A DNA stretch of 64,000 nt. Source: Myxococcus sp. RHSTA-1-4 (GTDB lineage Bacteria > Myxococcota > Myxococcia > Myxococcales > Myxococcaceae). The notes below the pieces were generated by a model, which did no database searches, had not been told where the DNA came from, and saw nothing but the letters and a program-made list of their open reading frames with translations. How positions within the stretch are numbered: the first letter of the stretch is position 1; the number at the start of each line of letters is the position of its first letter. The stretch spans positions 434,001-498,000 of the forward strand of contig NZ_JAIQDG010000001.1 in assembly GCF_020037125.1 (NCBI RefSeq), read 5' to 3'. A program made the position numbers and the translations under genes. Below are positions 62,331-64,000 of this stretch, piece by piece.

Positions 62331-63943
62331 GTCCGGCCCGCGGCGCCGTGTGGGCCGCGCTGGTGGCGCTGTACGTGTTGCTGTTCCCGTACCACCCGGG
62401 CCTGCGCTCGCCCAACGAGCTGTGCCGGCTGTGGCAGACGCGCGCGCTGGTGGAGTACGGCACGCTCGACATCAACGGCGCGCTGCGCGACTACGGCTAC
62501 GTGGGTGATTTGTCCGTGAAGGACGGGAAGTACTACCCCAGCAAGGCGCCGCTGCTGTCGTTCGCCGCCGTGCCGCTGTACGCCACCCTGCGCGCGCTCG
62601 GCGGAGGCCACCGCTACGCCGTGCCCGAGGTGCCGCTCGTCTTCTTCTCGCGCCTGTTCCTCACCGTGCTGCCCACGCTCTTCATGCTGTGGCTCGTGCG
62701 CCGCTACCTGCGCGCGCACCTGGCACCGCCCGTGGCGGACGCCCTCACGGTGACGTACGGGCTGGGCTCGCTGGCCTTCAGCTACTCGCTGCTCTTCATG
62801 AGCCACCAGACGACGGCGGTGCTGCTCTTCGCCGGCTTCTACGCGCTGTGGCGGTGCGCGCGCGGCGAGTGGCGCGAGCGGGGCTACCTGGTGGCGGGCG
62901 CCTGCGCTGGAGCCACCGTGGCCGCCGAGTACACCGGCGCGCTGGGCGTGCTCGGGCTGGTGCTGTACGCGGCGCTCACGCTCCTGTTCCAGCAGGCCCC
63001 CGCACGCGAGCGCTGGCGGCGCCTGGGCCGGGCCGCGGGCCTGGCCACGCTGGGCGCGCTGCCCTTCGTGGTGGCGCTGGCGCTCTACCACGACGCCGCC
63101 TTCGGCCACCCGCTGACCACGGGCTACAAGCACCTCAACGACGCGGCCTACCAGCCGTGGCACCTGGGCGGCTTCCTCGGCATCCGCACGCCGGACCCGC
63201 GCGCCTTCGCCCTCTCCTTCTTCTCCCCGCTGCGTGGGCTGTTCACCCTGTCTCCCTTCCTCCTGCTGGCGCTGCCGGGCCTGGCGCGGCTGAAGTACCG
63301 GCGCGGCGACACCACGCCGGAAGAGCGCGCGGCCGCGTGGATGACGGTGGCGCTCGTGGCCGGCTACACGTACTTCACCTCGTCCTTCTCCTATGACTCG
63401 TGGGGCTGGACGACGGGGCCGCGCCACCTGACGGGGCTGGTGCCCTTCCTCCTGCTGCCCGCGGGCCTGTGGCTGGAGTCACCGCGCGCCAGCGGACGGC
63501 CGTGGGCCACGGGCGCGGCCGCCATGCTGTGCGCGGCCTCCATCGCCACCACGGGCGTGGCCACCTTCGTCAACTACATCCCCGACGACGTCTCCAACGC
63601 CGTGGGTGGACTGGCGCTGCCGCTCGTGGGCGCCGGCTTCTTCCCGCCCGGCGTGCTGTCCTTCCTCGGCCTGCCCCAGCCGGCCGCGGGCGCGCTGCTG
63701 CTGGCCGTGCTGCTGGCCGTGGCCGCGTGGGTGTACCGCGAGGTGGCGCGAGCCCCCGGGCGGCGGTGGCCGGCCCCCATGGCCCTCGGCGCCGGGCTCG
63801 CCACGCTGGGGCTCATCGCCACGGCCCACGCCCTCACCACCGAGCACGACGAGGCGGACCGCAACGCCGTGCGCTTCCTCCAGTCGGTGTGGCTCACCCC
63901 GCCCGGCCGTGACGTGCCCTTCTGGCCCCGCCCCGGCGCTTGA
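62327..63943 (+). CDS. Polytopic GT-C-like membrane protein
   Basis: A 538-residue protein with about eleven to twelve membrane helices and a first periplasmic loop (RSPNELCRLWQTRALVE, KYYPSKAPLLSF) of the kind found in lipid-linked-sugar (GT-C, ArnT/PMT-like) glycosyltransferases. The catalytic acid is not sure. Its GTG overlaps the GT2-methyltransferase stop, suggesting that the first makes or modifies a lipid-linked sugar and this one uses it. About 57 bp of A/T-richer sequence remain to the right edge and hold no gene. Confidence 0.72.
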   Translation: MSPARGAVWAALVALYVLLFPYHPGLRSPNELCRLWQTRALVEYGTLDINGALRDYGYVGDLSVKDGKYYPSKAPLLSFAAVPLYATLRALGGGHRYAVPEVPLVFFSRLFLTVLPTLFMLWLVRRYLRAHLAPPVADALTVTYGLGSLAFSYSLLFMSHQTTAVLLFAGFYALWRCARGEWRERGYLVAGACAGATVAAEYTGALGVLGLVLYAALTLLFQQAPARERWRRLGRAAGLATLGALPFVVALALYHDAAFGHPLTTGYKHLNDAAYQPWHLGGFLGIRTPDPRAFALSFFSPLRGLFTLSPFLLLALPGLARLKYRRGDTTPEERAAAWMTVALVAGYTYFTSSFSYDSWGWTTGPRHLTGLVPFLLLPAGLWLESPRASGRPWATGAAAMLCAASIATTGVATFVNYIPDDVSNAVGGLALPLVGAGFFPPGVLSFLGLPQPAAGALLLAVLLAVAAWVYREVARAPGRRWPAPMALGAGLATLGLIATAHALTTEHDEADRNAVRFLQSVWLTPPGRDVPFWPRPGA

Positions 63944-64000
63944 GGTGCCCCGCTTTTTCTACTCTTCCAGCGATTTCATCCACCAACAGTTTTTGAGAAT

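Overview
The window is one high-GC stretch (roughly 70 percent G+C by eye) from a delta-proteobacterial (Myxococcota) genome, most likely a member of the Myxococcaceae. Support comes from the lpt-rpoN-hpf-ptsN block, a DUF2381-type protein (a family I know from myxobacterial paralogues), a MYXO-CTERM-like tail, many small lipoproteins, frequent GTG starts and 4-bp ATGA/GTGA start-stop overlaps. I see no tRNA, rRNA, CRISPR array, transposase or integrase.

Region 1 (1-9.1 kb) is housekeeping: the start of selB, a phosphoribosyltransferase, leucine dehydrogenase, Hsp33, an orphan SdhC, SSB, a D-Ala-D-Ala carboxypeptidase, D-aminoacyl-tRNA deacylase and EIIA-Ntr. Region 2 (9.1-16.5 kb) continues the minus-strand envelope block: lpxL-like acyltransferase, lptC, lptA, lptB, rpoN, hpf and ptsN. 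This is the E. coli-like order, but it is interrupted by one lipoprotein gene in the same direction and one in the opposite direction. AstB and a YbaK-type deacylase follow (16.5-18.5 kb).

Region 3 (18.5-63.9 kb) is a large Wzx/Wzy-type exopolysaccharide locus. It holds a TPR-fused Wzy/ligase protein, UDP-glucose dehydrogenase, two acyltransferases, a WecA/TagO-like initiating transferase with a C-terminal extension, two PF14907-type nucleotidyltransferases (one apparently catalytically dead), Wzx, a second Wzy, a BY-kinase/Wzc, about ten glycosyltransferases, a GT2-methyltransferase fusion, an LtaS-like phosphoglycerol transferase and a ROK sugar kinase. From memory, the order rpoN, TPR-Wzy, WecA-like, Wzx, BY-kinase resembles the M. 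xanthus biosurfactant polysaccharide (BPS) locus; this is not verified. Lipid-linked repeat units would be started by the WecA-like enzyme, built by the glycosyltransferases, flipped by Wzx, polymerised by Wzy and exported under BY-kinase control. No Wza outer-membrane exporter is visible.

The locus is broken up by unrelated accessory modules: small Cys-rich lipoproteins and a DUF2381 remnant (21.2-23.9 kb); a Tat-targeted molybdoenzyme with NapH/NapG-like partners plus an astacin protease (36.2-41.2 kb); a MYXO-CTERM-like remnant, an intact DUF2381 gene and a lipoprotein (48.0-49.8 kb); and a pair of related frameshifted genes (51.2-52.2 kb). At least four of these accessory genes carry frameshifts, three of them at short C/G runs, while the core genes around them are intact. 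The best candidates for something new are the molybdoenzyme operon of unknown substrate, the active/degenerate nucleotidyltransferase pair beside the initiating transferase, and a near-identical 33-bp element in front of two glycosyltransferase genes.
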